Positions 1 through 6,297 of a stretch of 9,057 nucleotides of DNA are shown here, in pieces; the stretch's first letter is position 1, and the number at the start of each line of letters is the position of its first letter. The position numbers were made by a program, and so were the translations under genes. Source of the stretch: an uncultured Clostridia bacterium (GTDB lineage: Bacteria; Bacillota; Clostridia; Christensenellales; Borkfalkiaceae). The notes under the pieces were generated by a model. The model worked only from the letters and a program-made list of their open reading frames with translations. It searched no databases and was not told where the DNA came from. The DNA is taken from assembly GCA_947174975.1 (NCBI GenBank), contig CAMWLA010000046.1:1-9057 (forward strand), written 5' to 3'.

Positions 1-1120
1 GATCGCGGTGCTTCAAAAATATCGACAATTCTTGTGCGGCGTAGTCGCCCGTAAGCTTTTCGGGGGCGAAAAAGTCGTAGGAAAGTTCTCTGTGCGGAAC
101 GCTGAAAAACAGCGAAACCATTTTCGTTTTAGCAAGCGCGTTAATACTCTTCTGCGGGTCGCCGAGTTCTTTTAATGCCTTGTCGGCTTCTATTTCGTGC
201 GTGCGGTTCGCAAAGGTGTTGTAAATATCCGTTTTAAAATCTATCAGTGCGTAAACGAGAGGAAGAAGGGTTATTTTACCGAACGAAACTATCGGGTTAT
301 TGTCGTCGCCCTCAAACCTCTGCACGGCTTTTGCGAAAGCTCGGCTTCGGCTCGTGTCCTCGTTAATGATATGAGCAAATTCGTGAAGCATAACGCTGTA
401 CAGCTCGTCGCGGGTTAAAAGTGCGAGGTAAAGGTAGTTAATGCAGATAACCGCGTTGCGTCCGCTTACTGATACCGACGCGCCGTCGCCGTAGCAATAA
501 ATTCTGACTTTAAGGCGGCAGCCCGATTTCTCTGCGGCGCTTTTCACCGTTTCTAAAATTAAAGGGAAGCGTTTTTCGTCGATTGCAAACGAGGCGGGCG
601 GGGTTGTCTTGGAAGAGGAAAAGGCGGTATCGAAGGGGGTGAAGAAAATATTTACAAGTCCCCAAGTTAAGAAAATCGCTACAATCATTATCACGATTGC
701 CGAAGATAAAGCGTCCTCGCCGCTTAAAAGTGTGCCCGTACAGAAACAGCAGACGAGCAGAATTATAATTATGAAAATCGTGTAAATATATGCAAGCGCA
801 ATTGTTAAACGCGCGCTCTTTTCTGCACGGCGTATATCGCTTTCTGTTTTCGACTTTAGGCTTTCGCCCAAGTCGTAAATTTCCTGCATTTTCATACCCG
901 AAAGCTTTTTGGTTATAACCGACTTGCCGACTATGTTTGCAACGAAAAGCGCAACTACAATCAATCCGCAAATTACGGCAACGGCGATAAGCGGCGTGCG
1001 GTTCTCTATAAGGTCGTGTTTAAAAAGGTAAAGCCCCAGCCACCAGCTTCCAATACACAGTGCCATCGTTATTATTATCGATAAAACTTGTAAAACTATC
1101 TTTTTAACCGTATATTTCAT
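1..1120 (-). CDS. Membrane-bound M48-family zinc metallopeptidase (HtpX/Ste24-like), C-terminus cut by window edge
   Basis: An uninterrupted minus-strand frame runs from the ATG at 1120 off the left edge (373 codons seen, no stop). It has hydrophobic segments at about residues 8-33, 43-65, 105-132 and 138-162, then a soluble region. HEFAH at 246-250 is the HExxH zinc site, and EIEAD at 309-313 supplies the third ligand in the ExEAD form typical of M48 peptidases. These proteases clip membrane or misfolded proteins at the membrane. M48 enzymes often have transmembrane helices before and after the catalytic core; here four precede it. The gene starts 10 bases after the stop of the methyltransferase, with only a weak purine stretch (GAGAAAA) as ribosome site, so the two genes are likely co-transcribed. 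The family call is firm from the two motifs. The substrate is unknown and the C-terminus is not visible. Confidence 0.85.
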   Translation of the reverse strand, partial: MKYTVKKIVLQVLSIIITMALCIGSWWLGLYLFKHDLIENRTPLIAVAVICGLIVVALFVANIVGKSVITKKLSGMKMQEIYDLGESLKSKTESDIRRAEKSARLTIALAYIYTIFIIIILLVCCFCTGTLLSGEDALSSAIVIMIVAIFLTWGLVNIFFTPFDTAFSSSKTTPPASFAIDEKRFPLILETVKSAAEKSGCRLKVRIYCYGDGASVSVSGRNAVICINYLYLALLTRDELYSVMLHEFAHIINEDTSRSRAFAKAVQRFEGDDNNPIVSFGKITLLPLVYALIDFKTDIYNTFANRTHEIEADKALKELGDPQKSINALAKTKMVSLFFSVPHRELSYDFFAPEKLTGDYAAQELSIFLKHRD

Positions 1121-1130
1121 AATCGTTTTC

Positions 1131-1877
1131 TCAATTTTTGTAAACTTGTGTTTTATTCGGGACGGGCAAAATTCCGTCTACGGAATATTTATCGAACAGT
1201 TCGTTCAGCGCTTGCAGATATTTATCAAAGTTTTCGTCTTTTTCATTCAGCGAATAGGAGCTTGAAAGTCCGCGCTGAATAAATTTTTCTCTGTCGTAGC
1301 AAAGCGGATTATCGTATTCCGTGCGGGTAAATTTACCGTCGAAAAACGCGCTTATTTTATCTTCGTTATTTCTTATTCCGCCGTTGAAGCCCGCAAAATC
1401 GGGACAGTATTTTTTGCATATTTCGCTCTGTGCAACACTTATTTCCGCAGCGGAGTCGCGCATATTCCATATAAGAAAAATCTTGCCGTTCGGCTTTAAT
1501 ATTCTATTACATTCTTTTTTAAAGAGCGTAATATCAAACCAGTGGAACGCTTGCGCAACGGTAATAAAATCAACCGAGCCGTCTTTTAGTCCCGTATTTT
1601 CGGCAGTGCCGTTTACCGAATGAAAATTTCTAAATGATTTCAGCGCGGCTTCGGCTTTTGCGCGCATTTCTCCGTTGGGTTCAACGGCGTAAACGGTGCT
1701 GCCCTTTTCCAATAACTGTTTTGTTAAAATTCCCGTTCCCGAACCGATAGCCGCAATTACCGATTTATCGTTTAAACCGTATTTTGAATACAGCTCATCG
1801 ATAAACGCGGGGGAGTAAGCGGGTCTGCCCGAAGAATAGGCGTCGGCTTTTTTATTGAATTTCGTCGTGTTATCCAT
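1131..1877 (-). CDS. Class I SAM-dependent methyltransferase (Methyltransf_11 type)
   Basis: This 248-residue protein has the order of motifs of small Rossmann-fold methyltransferases. An N-terminal FNKKADAYSSGRP segment is typical of the family. The SAM-binding loop IGSGTG is at 44-49, with Ala at 43 where an Asp/Glu is usual. AVEPN at 64-68 has Glu66 placed to hold the SAM ribose. It continues with AQAFHWFD near 107-114 and a later RILKPNGKIFLIWN strand. The methyl acceptor cannot be told; relatives act on small molecules. The start at 1877 keeps the family N-terminus. It sits 9 bases after a consensus -10 box, so there is almost no 5' leader and no SD sequence. It is the first gene of a minus-strand unit with the M48 protease. 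Confidence 0.88.
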   Translation of the reverse strand: MDNTTKFNKKADAYSSGRPAYSPAFIDELYSKYGLNDKSVIAAIGSGTGILTKQLLEKGSTVYAVEPNGEMRAKAEAALKSFRNFHSVNGTAENTGLKDGSVDFITVAQAFHWFDITLFKKECNRILKPNGKIFLIWNMRDSAAEISVAQSEICKKYCPDFAGFNGGIRNNEDKISAFFDGKFTRTEYDNPLCYDREKFIQRGLSSSYSLNEKDENFDKYLQALNELFDKYSVDGILPVPNKTQVYKN

Positions 1878-1886
1878 AGCGTAAAA

Positions 1887-1915
1887 ATTATATCAGATTT
1901 ATTGTCGCCTTGCAA
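1887..1915 (-). promoter_or_regulatory. Sigma-A-type promoter for the methyltransferase-protease unit
   Basis: Read on the minus strand, TTGCAA (1910-1915) and TATAAT (1887-1892) are separated by exactly 17 bases, with an extended -10 TG one base upstream of the -10 box. The expected transcription start is near 1880, three bases before the ATG at 1877. The message should therefore be leaderless or nearly so. Confidence 0.75.
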
Positions 1916-1932
1916 GCAAAAGAATTTGCTTG
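1913..1932. repeat. Perfect inverted repeat between divergent -35 boxes (candidate operator)
   Basis: CAAGCAAA, a 4-base spacer AGAA, then TTTGCTTG form an 8+8 perfect inverted repeat. It overlaps both divergent -35 elements (1910-1915 on minus, 1930-1935 on plus). The position suits a repressor site that would shut both promoters at once. No terminator T-run follows it. The operator role is inferred from symmetry and position only. Confidence 0.5.
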
Positions 1933-1958
1933 AAAATATTGTATGCGGGTGATATAAT
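1930..1958 (+). promoter_or_regulatory. Sigma-A-type promoter for the acetyltransferase
   Basis: TTGAAA (1930-1935) and TATAAT (1953-1958) are 17 bases apart, with an extended -10 TG at 1950-1951. The start site is expected near 1965, so the leader would be only about 13 bases and would begin at the ribosome-binding GAGGAG (1965-1970). Confidence 0.78.
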
Positions 1959-1977
1959 TTAACCGAGGAGAGAAGTT

Positions 1978-2541
1978 ATGACTGAAAAAGAAAAGAGAGA
2001 TAGGGGCGAAATTTACGACGCGAATAACGATAAGGCTTTGGGCGCGGAAATGCTTAAATGCAAGGATATCTGTTTTAAGTATAATGCGTTAAAGCCCTCA
2101 AAAACACAGAAGCGCAATAAAATTATTAAAAAGCTGTTCGGCAAAACCGGTGAAAACTTCAACGTTCTTGCACCGTTCTGGTGCGATTACGGCTATAACA
2201 TAGAGGTTGGCGAAAATTTCTTTGCAAACCATAACTGCGTGATTTTGGACGGTGCGAAAGTGAAGTTCGGCGATAACGTCTTTATTGCGCCGAACTGCGG
2301 TTTCTACACGGCGGGTCATCCCGTAGACAGCGAAAGGCGCAATGCGGGTTTGGAATACGCTTATCCGATTACGGTAGGCAATAACGTCTGGTTCGGCGGC
2401 GGTGTTCAGGTTATGCCCGGGGTAAAAATAGGAAACAACGTCGTAATAGGGGGTGGCAGCGTGGTTACGCACGACATTCCCGACGGCGTAATTGCCGTAG
2501 GCAACCCTTGCAGAATTCTGCGAAAAATAGACGAAGACTAA
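1978..2541 (+). CDS. Sugar O-acetyltransferase, maltose/galactoside type (left-handed beta helix)
   Basis: This 187-residue protein has the usual family length. It starts with the maltose-acetyltransferase N-terminal domain (about residues 4-55, TEKEKRDRGEIYDAN). Hexapeptide repeats forming a left-handed beta helix follow (about 75-180, such as IEVGENFF, VKFGDNVFI, ITVGNNVWFG and VKIGNNVVIGGGSVV). His114 in TAGHP matches the catalytic histidine of LacA/Maa enzymes, which move acetyl from acetyl-CoA to a sugar hydroxyl in the cytoplasm. GAGGAG lies 7 bases before the ATG. The gene is monocistronic, between its own promoter and a strong terminator. Whether the natural acceptor is maltose, galactoside or another sugar cannot be read from the sequence. 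Confidence 0.92.
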   Translation: MTEKEKRDRGEIYDANNDKALGAEMLKCKDICFKYNALKPSKTQKRNKIIKKLFGKTGENFNVLAPFWCDYGYNIEVGENFFANHNCVILDGAKVKFGDNVFIAPNCGFYTAGHPVDSERRNAGLEYAYPITVGNNVWFGGGVQVMPGVKIGNNVVIGGGSVVTHDIPDGVIAVGNPCRILRKIDED

Positions 2542-2554
2542 TAAATAATATTTT

Positions 2555-2591
2555 AAAAAGGTGAACCGTTTTAAACGGTCCACCTTTTTTT
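2555..2591 (+). terminator. Intrinsic terminator after the acetyltransferase
   Basis: A long hairpin has arms AAAAAGGTG and CACCTTTTT around an inner perfect inverted repeat ACCGTTT-T-AAACGGT (2565-2579), with one A/C mismatch between the two parts. Seven T follow (2585-2591). The A-run and T-run make it plausible in both directions. It separates the left genes from the right operon. Confidence 0.9.
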
Positions 2592-2649
2592 ATATTAAAT
2601 CGCTTTATATAAGGTAAAAGTATGTTTACGGAACGTTTTGCTTATTTCG

Positions 2650-2679
2650 TGGCAAAGAAACCTCAAATTTATGTATAAT
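2650..2679 (+). promoter_or_regulatory. Candidate upstream promoter of the seven-gene operon (P1)
   Basis: A perfect TATAAT lies at 2674-2679, but the best -35 at suitable spacing (TGGCAA, 2650-2655, 18 bases) matches poorly. If used, the leader is about 95 bases and carries the repeats listed for this region. Confidence 0.4.
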
Positions 2680-2716
2680 TTTGGAACATTTCTGTTAAAT
2701 CAAGCATCAAATTTGA
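2663..2716. repeat. Paired TCAAATTT elements flanking P1 (candidate operator)
   Basis: TCAAATTT occurs at 2663-2670 and again at 2707-2714. The second copy lies in the perfect 10-base palindrome TCAAATTTGA (2707-2716). The copies are 44 bases apart, about four helical turns, on either side of the P1 -10 box. This fits binding by a dimeric repressor such as the XRE protein encoded next, but AT-rich chance matches are possible. Confidence 0.35.
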
Positions 2717-2770
2717 ACAGATACTTTACATTTTTACTTTTATATGATTAAATAAGGTTGTTAAATCAAG
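2693..2770 (+). repeat. Direct repeat TGTTAAATCAAG in the operon leader
   Basis: The 12-base word TGTTAAATCAAG is present at 2693-2704 and 2759-2770, 66 bases apart. The second copy ends inside the ribosome-binding sequence of the first gene, so anything binding it would touch translation start as well as transcription. Confidence 0.5.
2725..2753 (+). promoter_or_regulatory. Candidate downstream promoter of the seven-gene operon (P2)
   Basis: TTTACA (2725-2730) matches the -35 consensus at five of six bases. It is 17 bases from TTAAAT (2748-2753, four of six), which has an extended -10 TG at 2745-2746. Transcription would start near 2760, just before the ribosome site. It may act with or instead of P1. 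Confidence 0.4.
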
Positions 2771-2775
2771 GAGGT
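2768..2775 (+). promoter_or_regulatory. Strong ribosome-binding site that fixes the start of the XRE-PIN-ankyrin gene
   Basis: AAGGAGGT lies 6 bases before the ATG at 2782. The in-frame TTG at 2758 is upstream of this site and is therefore not the likely start. Confidence 0.85.
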
Positions 2776-2781
2776 AATGCT

Positions 2782-4035
2782 ATGAGCGAATTCAGCAGCG
2801 AAGATTTAGGACAAAGAATTTTAAATTTGAGGATTAAGAAAAAGATGTCACAAGAAGACTTAGCGGAAAAAGTAGGTACAACCAGAACCACGCTTTCAAA
2901 ATGGGAATGCGGTAATTCCGAACCGGGCGCTTCACAGTTGATAAGCATTGCAAAAGTTTTCGGCGTATCAATCGATTACCTATGCGGTAACGACGAGGGC
3001 GTAGACGAAAATATTTGCGTCTTTGACACTTGCGTACTATTGAATAGGCCGAGGGTTCTCGATTTAATTATTAAAGCGAACATTTATTCGAAGATAGTTA
3101 TTCCCGAAGTGGTTATTCAAGAATTGAACCGACAGAAGGATCAAGGGAAGGGCTCTACAAAGCAAAGGGCGTGGCTTGCTATGGCGTCTATAAGCAACAA
3201 TAAGGAAGTTATTTCTATTGATAAATCGCAGTACTACGAAGGCGAAATCAACGATGAGAAAATAATGCGGATAGCAAAAAACTACGCACTGGAAAGTATC
3301 AATAACAAAGTCGTTATCTTGACGAATGACGTTTACTTTACTTTAAAGAACGAAACATTCGGGCTTAAGAATTTATCTATTAAATCCATTAAAGAAATAG
3401 AAGCGTCATTTTACGCGAACGACGTCTTTAGCGAATATGACACTCAAAATTTTATTTCCGCGGTTAAATCAAAAAATTTAGAGAATGTCAAACGGACATA
3501 TAATTCTTCCATTGACGTTAACAGAATCGATTCGGAAACCGGTTGGACTCCGCTTATTATTGCAGTTAGAAACAGAAGCTATGATATTTTGGATTTCTTA
3601 CTTAGCTTGGACGCTTTGGATATCGAAAAAAGAGATAAGGCCAAATACGAGTTTACGCCTCTTTTACACTGCTGCCAGATACAAGATACCAAATCCATGA
3701 AAAAACTTATCGATAACGGCGCCGGCGTTAATTCTTCAAGCAGAGGGAAAAACAAGGGGAATACGCCGCTGATGGTATGTAGTTGGGGAAGTTTCAACGA
3801 AGGATTGAAAATTCTGATGGAGTGCGATCAGTTAAGCTACAATCAACAAGATAATAACGGTTTTACGGCATTGCATAAGGCTTGTAAGAGAAACAATTTC
3901 GAAGCGGTAAAATTGCTTATAGACCGCATCGATAAGAATATCGAAGATTTTGAAAATAAAAAAGCTGTCGAACATCTGAAGTTGGATAAACGTTCGCCTT
4001 ATTATGAAGAAATCAGTAGGTTGTTCAGTAAGTAA
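2782..4035 (+). CDS. XRE helix-turn-helix / PIN nuclease / ankyrin-repeat fusion protein
   Basis: This 417-residue protein has three parts. Residues 9-67 are a Cro/CI-type DNA-binding domain (recognition helix region 24-44, ending in the typical WE-G-N--P pattern). Residues about 78-205 form a PIN domain: VFDTCVLL with Asp82, Glu114 in VVIQEL, Asp158 in NDEKIMRIA and Asp183 in VVILTND, so all four acidic metal ligands of the fold are present and it may cut RNA. Residues about 219-400 are ankyrin repeats, with TPL signatures at 256, 292 and 328, TALH at 362, and a degenerate first repeat. The fusion suggests a regulator that binds operon DNA, senses a partner through the ankyrins and has a nuclease output. 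It is the first gene of the operon, and the next start codon lies one base after its stop. Single domains are well supported; their combined role is inference. Confidence 0.87.
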   Translation: MSEFSSEDLGQRILNLRIKKKMSQEDLAEKVGTTRTTLSKWECGNSEPGASQLISIAKVFGVSIDYLCGNDEGVDENICVFDTCVLLNRPRVLDLIIKANIYSKIVIPEVVIQELNRQKDQGKGSTKQRAWLAMASISNNKEVISIDKSQYYEGEINDEKIMRIAKNYALESINNKVVILTNDVYFTLKNETFGLKNLSIKSIKEIEASFYANDVFSEYDTQNFISAVKSKNLENVKRTYNSSIDVNRIDSETGWTPLIIAVRNRSYDILDFLLSLDALDIEKRDKAKYEFTPLLHCCQIQDTKSMKKLIDNGAGVNSSSRGKNKGNTPLMVCSWGSFNEGLKILMECDQLSYNQQDNNGFTALHKACKRNNFEAVKLLIDRIDKNIEDFENKKAVEHLKLDKRSPYYEEISRLFSK

Positions 4036-4036
4036 T

Positions 4037-4645
4037 ATGAAAATAGATTTTGATTTTATTTGTGTAGATTTTCAAAATGATTTCGCCGATGCGAAAGGCA
4101 AAAATTGCAACAAGGGAAGCAGCGTTAAATTTATTAAAGAAGTATTGTTTCCGTTTTTGAGAAGGCACAACTTGCAAGCTGCGGAAATTATTTCCGATTA
4201 CAGACTTCCGAGAGGTAAAAGCAAAAACGAATCGTGTGTTCCGGGGACAGAGGGGTATCTGAGTTTATTGCCCGAGGATCTTAAAAAAGGAAGCTCTTGG
4301 ATTAAGTGTATGCACAGTCCTTTGTGGGTGCGCAAAAATATCGGAATTGCAAATGCCGAAATAGGAGAAATTTATCAAGACCCGCAAGGCTTCGGTGAAT
4401 GGGTGAACAAAAACGTTACAAACAAAAAAGTAATTCTTTTCGGGGAAACTGCCGATTGCTGTCTGCTTCAAACGGCATCGGAATTGTATTTTAGAGGATA
4501 TGACGTATACGTTATCTATGAGGCGACGGATCCGATGAATGAAAGGTTAGATTATAAAGAAGATATTATATATCATTCAAGCTTGGCTATTTACGCCAAA
4601 ACGGTTCATTTTGCTGAGTTCGTTGAAATGATAGGGGGTAACTAA
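4037..4645 (+). CDS. Isochorismatase/nicotinamidase-fold cysteine hydrolase
   Basis: This 202-residue protein has the three catalytic positions of the family. Asp11 is in VDFQNDF, Lys90 in WIKCMHS, and Cys142 in GETADCCLLQTA, where alignment to the usual ATDYCV-ATA pattern makes the second cysteine the nucleophile. CVPGTEG at 67-73 is also a family hallmark. Nicotinamidases hold a metal through Asp-x-His and another His; here that region reads SDYRLP (53-58), with no histidine, so a metal-free relative is more likely than true PncA. Such enzymes hydrolyse amides, carbamates or vinyl ethers. The ATG at 4037, one base after the previous stop, is chosen because the family begins just before this strand; an SD is not obvious and coupling is likely. 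The substrate is unknown. Confidence 0.8.
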   Translation: MKIDFDFICVDFQNDFADAKGKNCNKGSSVKFIKEVLFPFLRRHNLQAAEIISDYRLPRGKSKNESCVPGTEGYLSLLPEDLKKGSSWIKCMHSPLWVRKNIGIANAEIGEIYQDPQGFGEWVNKNVTNKKVILFGETADCCLLQTASELYFRGYDVYVIYEATDPMNERLDYKEDIIYHSSLAIYAKTVHFAEFVEMIGGN

Positions 4646-5746
4646 GTGGTAAGTTGGATATTCGGGCTGATATTGGCCGTGATATTTGTAATCGTAAACG
4701 GTTGCACGCAAGTTTTTTATGCACAACAGAAAGGCTATAAAATAAAGCCGACAGCTTTTGCATATTTCGTAGGTGCAATAGGAAACGCGGTTTCCGGCAA
4801 TATTGTGCCGATATCTGCGCAAGCGGAAACTATTACGATAAGCGGCGAAATAAAACACGCGGGAGACAGAGTTGCGGCTTTGTTGATAGCGGCGGTAATC
4901 GGAATCGTTTTCGGACTTACCGGCTTAGTGACGAAGATAGTCGATTTTGCGGGAACGACGGTAATCTACGGAATGATGGCGGGAGTAGGATTGATTTTGT
5001 GTACGACGTCAACGCAAATGTTCAAAACGGATATGCGGACGTGCGCCATATCTCTGGTGGTTGCTTGCGCTGTCTATATGCTTACCAAAGATATCGTTTA
5101 TACGATAGCCGGTTCGGTTCTGTGTTCCGTGTTGGACTTTACTTTGATAAGAAAAAAGAAAGTAGACGTCGTCGACAATGAATCCTCCGAATGGAGAGTT
5201 TGGAAAAAAGAATACTGGAAAGATTTTAAGCTTGTAAAACCCAGATTTACCGTTGCAACGATATTCGGGGCTTTGAGCTTGGTTTGCTTGAATATCGGTT
5301 CGAATATAAGTTTTGGAACGATAAGCGCGGGGTTGGCGCAATCCGCTCCCGATTTTGACGCAATTACGGTAATCAATTCATTGGCGGATATTCCGTCTGT
5401 GATGTTCGGGGGAATGCCTCTTGAAATTATTATTTCGGGAACTTGCGCAACGCATTGGCCATTGATTGCCGGTATATTAATGATGGTAATAAGCGGAATT
5501 TTACTGCTATGCGGCGTTATGAACAAGCTAAGTAAATGGATCCCCGCAGAATCTATTTCGGGCTTCTTGTTTATAATAGGATTTTCATTAACGCTGATTC
5601 CGAATTTAGTTGCCGTTTCCAATTCAGATTCACCCGTAGAGGGAATCGTTGCAGCAGCGGTTACTACGCTGACTAAAAATGCATTTTTAGGAATTGTTGC
5701 AGGTGTATTGGTTAAAATTTCGGGGAATTTATGGGGGTTAATCTGA
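4646..5746 (+). CDS. Polytopic inner-membrane permease, NCS2 (xanthine/uracil)-like
   Basis: This 366-residue protein is very hydrophobic, with about ten or more membrane helices. A charged cytoplasmic-looking loop (RKKKVDVVDNESSEWRVWKK and onward) lies near residues 168-195. FGGMPLEIIISGT, with Glu260, resembles the half-helix/acidic-residue region of nucleobase carriers, and IPAESISGFLFIIGFSLTLIP resembles their later helix. It is shorter than usual NCS2 carriers (about 430-460 residues). The GTG start directly follows the stop of the hydrolase, with GGGGG 7 bases upstream. Two phosphoribosyltransferases in the same operon support import of a base or base-like compound. The membrane transporter call is sure; the NCS2 assignment is moderate and the substrate is not known. 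Confidence 0.7.
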   Translation: MVSWIFGLILAVIFVIVNGCTQVFYAQQKGYKIKPTAFAYFVGAIGNAVSGNIVPISAQAETITISGEIKHAGDRVAALLIAAVIGIVFGLTGLVTKIVDFAGTTVIYGMMAGVGLILCTTSTQMFKTDMRTCAISLVVACAVYMLTKDIVYTIAGSVLCSVLDFTLIRKKKVDVVDNESSEWRVWKKEYWKDFKLVKPRFTVATIFGALSLVCLNIGSNISFGTISAGLAQSAPDFDAITVINSLADIPSVMFGGMPLEIIISGTCATHWPLIAGILMMVISGILLLCGVMNKLSKWIPAESISGFLFIIGFSLTLIPNLVAVSNSDSPVEGIVAAAVTTLTKNAFLGIVAGVLVKISGNLWGLI

Positions 5747-6297
5747 TGAATAATAAATTTAAGGTCACGATTGGAAGTTGTGAGAGATATCTGGATTTAA
5801 TAAAAGGTAACGGTTTTTCATACTATTCATTTAATATGCTTGGTGATTCCGTTCTTAACAGAGTATCGGCACAAGAACTGGTCAAGCTGATTAATAAAGA
5901 TATAGACGCAATTGTCACTATAGAAAGTAAAGCTATTGCATTAGCGCAAGAGTTATCAGGCTTATTGGGTCATCCGAGATACGTGGTTGTCAGAAAATCC
6001 AATAAGGGCTATATGAAAAATGCGGTTTCCGTTTCCGGCAACACAATCATTTCCGGCAAGGCAGACTATTTCATTAACGGAGAAGATGTAGATTACTTGA
6101 AAGGAAAACGCATTTTAGTTCTTGACGACGTGATATCAACGTGCGGTACAATCGATGCTACATATAGATTACTGAAAAAATGCGGTTTGTCGGTAACTCA
6201 GTTTGCATGCGTTCTTTGTGAAGGCAAAGTTACAAAACAGTTTGATAATATACCGGTTGTATCTTGCGGATTTATTCCGTTAATTGACGGAGAGTAA
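5746..6297 (+). CDS. Type I phosphoribosyltransferase, adenine-PRTase-like
   Basis: This 183-residue protein has the type I PRTase core. IVTIESKAIALAQELSG corresponds to the IEARGF region of adenine/xanthine PRTases, VVRKSNKGY to the flexible VRK loop, and ILVLDDVISTCGT (Asp127, Asp128) to the PRPP-binding loop. Cys133 stands where glycine is usual (STGGT). The family joins a free base to PRPP, giving a nucleoside monophosphate and pyrophosphate in the cytoplasm. The ATG at 5746 overlaps the permease stop (TGATG) with GGGGG 8 bases upstream. An in-frame ATG at 5731 contains that purine run and is less likely. The base used cannot be fixed; the altered loop and neighbours argue for something other than housekeeping adenine salvage. 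Confidence 0.82.
   Translation: MNNKFKVTIGSCERYLDLIKGNGFSYYSFNMLGDSVLNRVSAQELVKLINKDIDAIVTIESKAIALAQELSGLLGHPRYVVVRKSNKGYMKNAVSVSGNTIISGKADYFINGEDVDYLKGKRILVLDDVISTCGTIDATYRLLKKCGLSVTQFACVLCEGKVTKQFDNIPVVSCGFIPLIDGE

Noticed and set aside
510..971. Minus-strand 153-codon open frame rich in Arg, Cys and aromatic residues
   Set aside because: It is a shadow of the M48 protease, whose frame covers the same bases with clear membrane helices.
2098..2583. Minus-strand 161-codon open frame
   Set aside because: It lies antisense to the acetyltransferase beta-helix and the terminator; it has no family pattern and no ribosome site.
2592..2757. Purine or other riboswitch in the operon leader
   Set aside because: No conserved three-stem core or terminator-antiterminator pair could be seen in this AT-rich stretch.
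2782..4645. Classical two-gene toxin-antitoxin pair (PIN toxin plus partner)
   Set aside because: The DNA-binding and PIN domains are in one protein, and the next gene is a hydrolase rather than an antitoxin.
5098..5622. Minus-strand 174-codon open frame opposite the permease
   Set aside because: It is antisense to well-formed membrane helices and has no recognisable motif.
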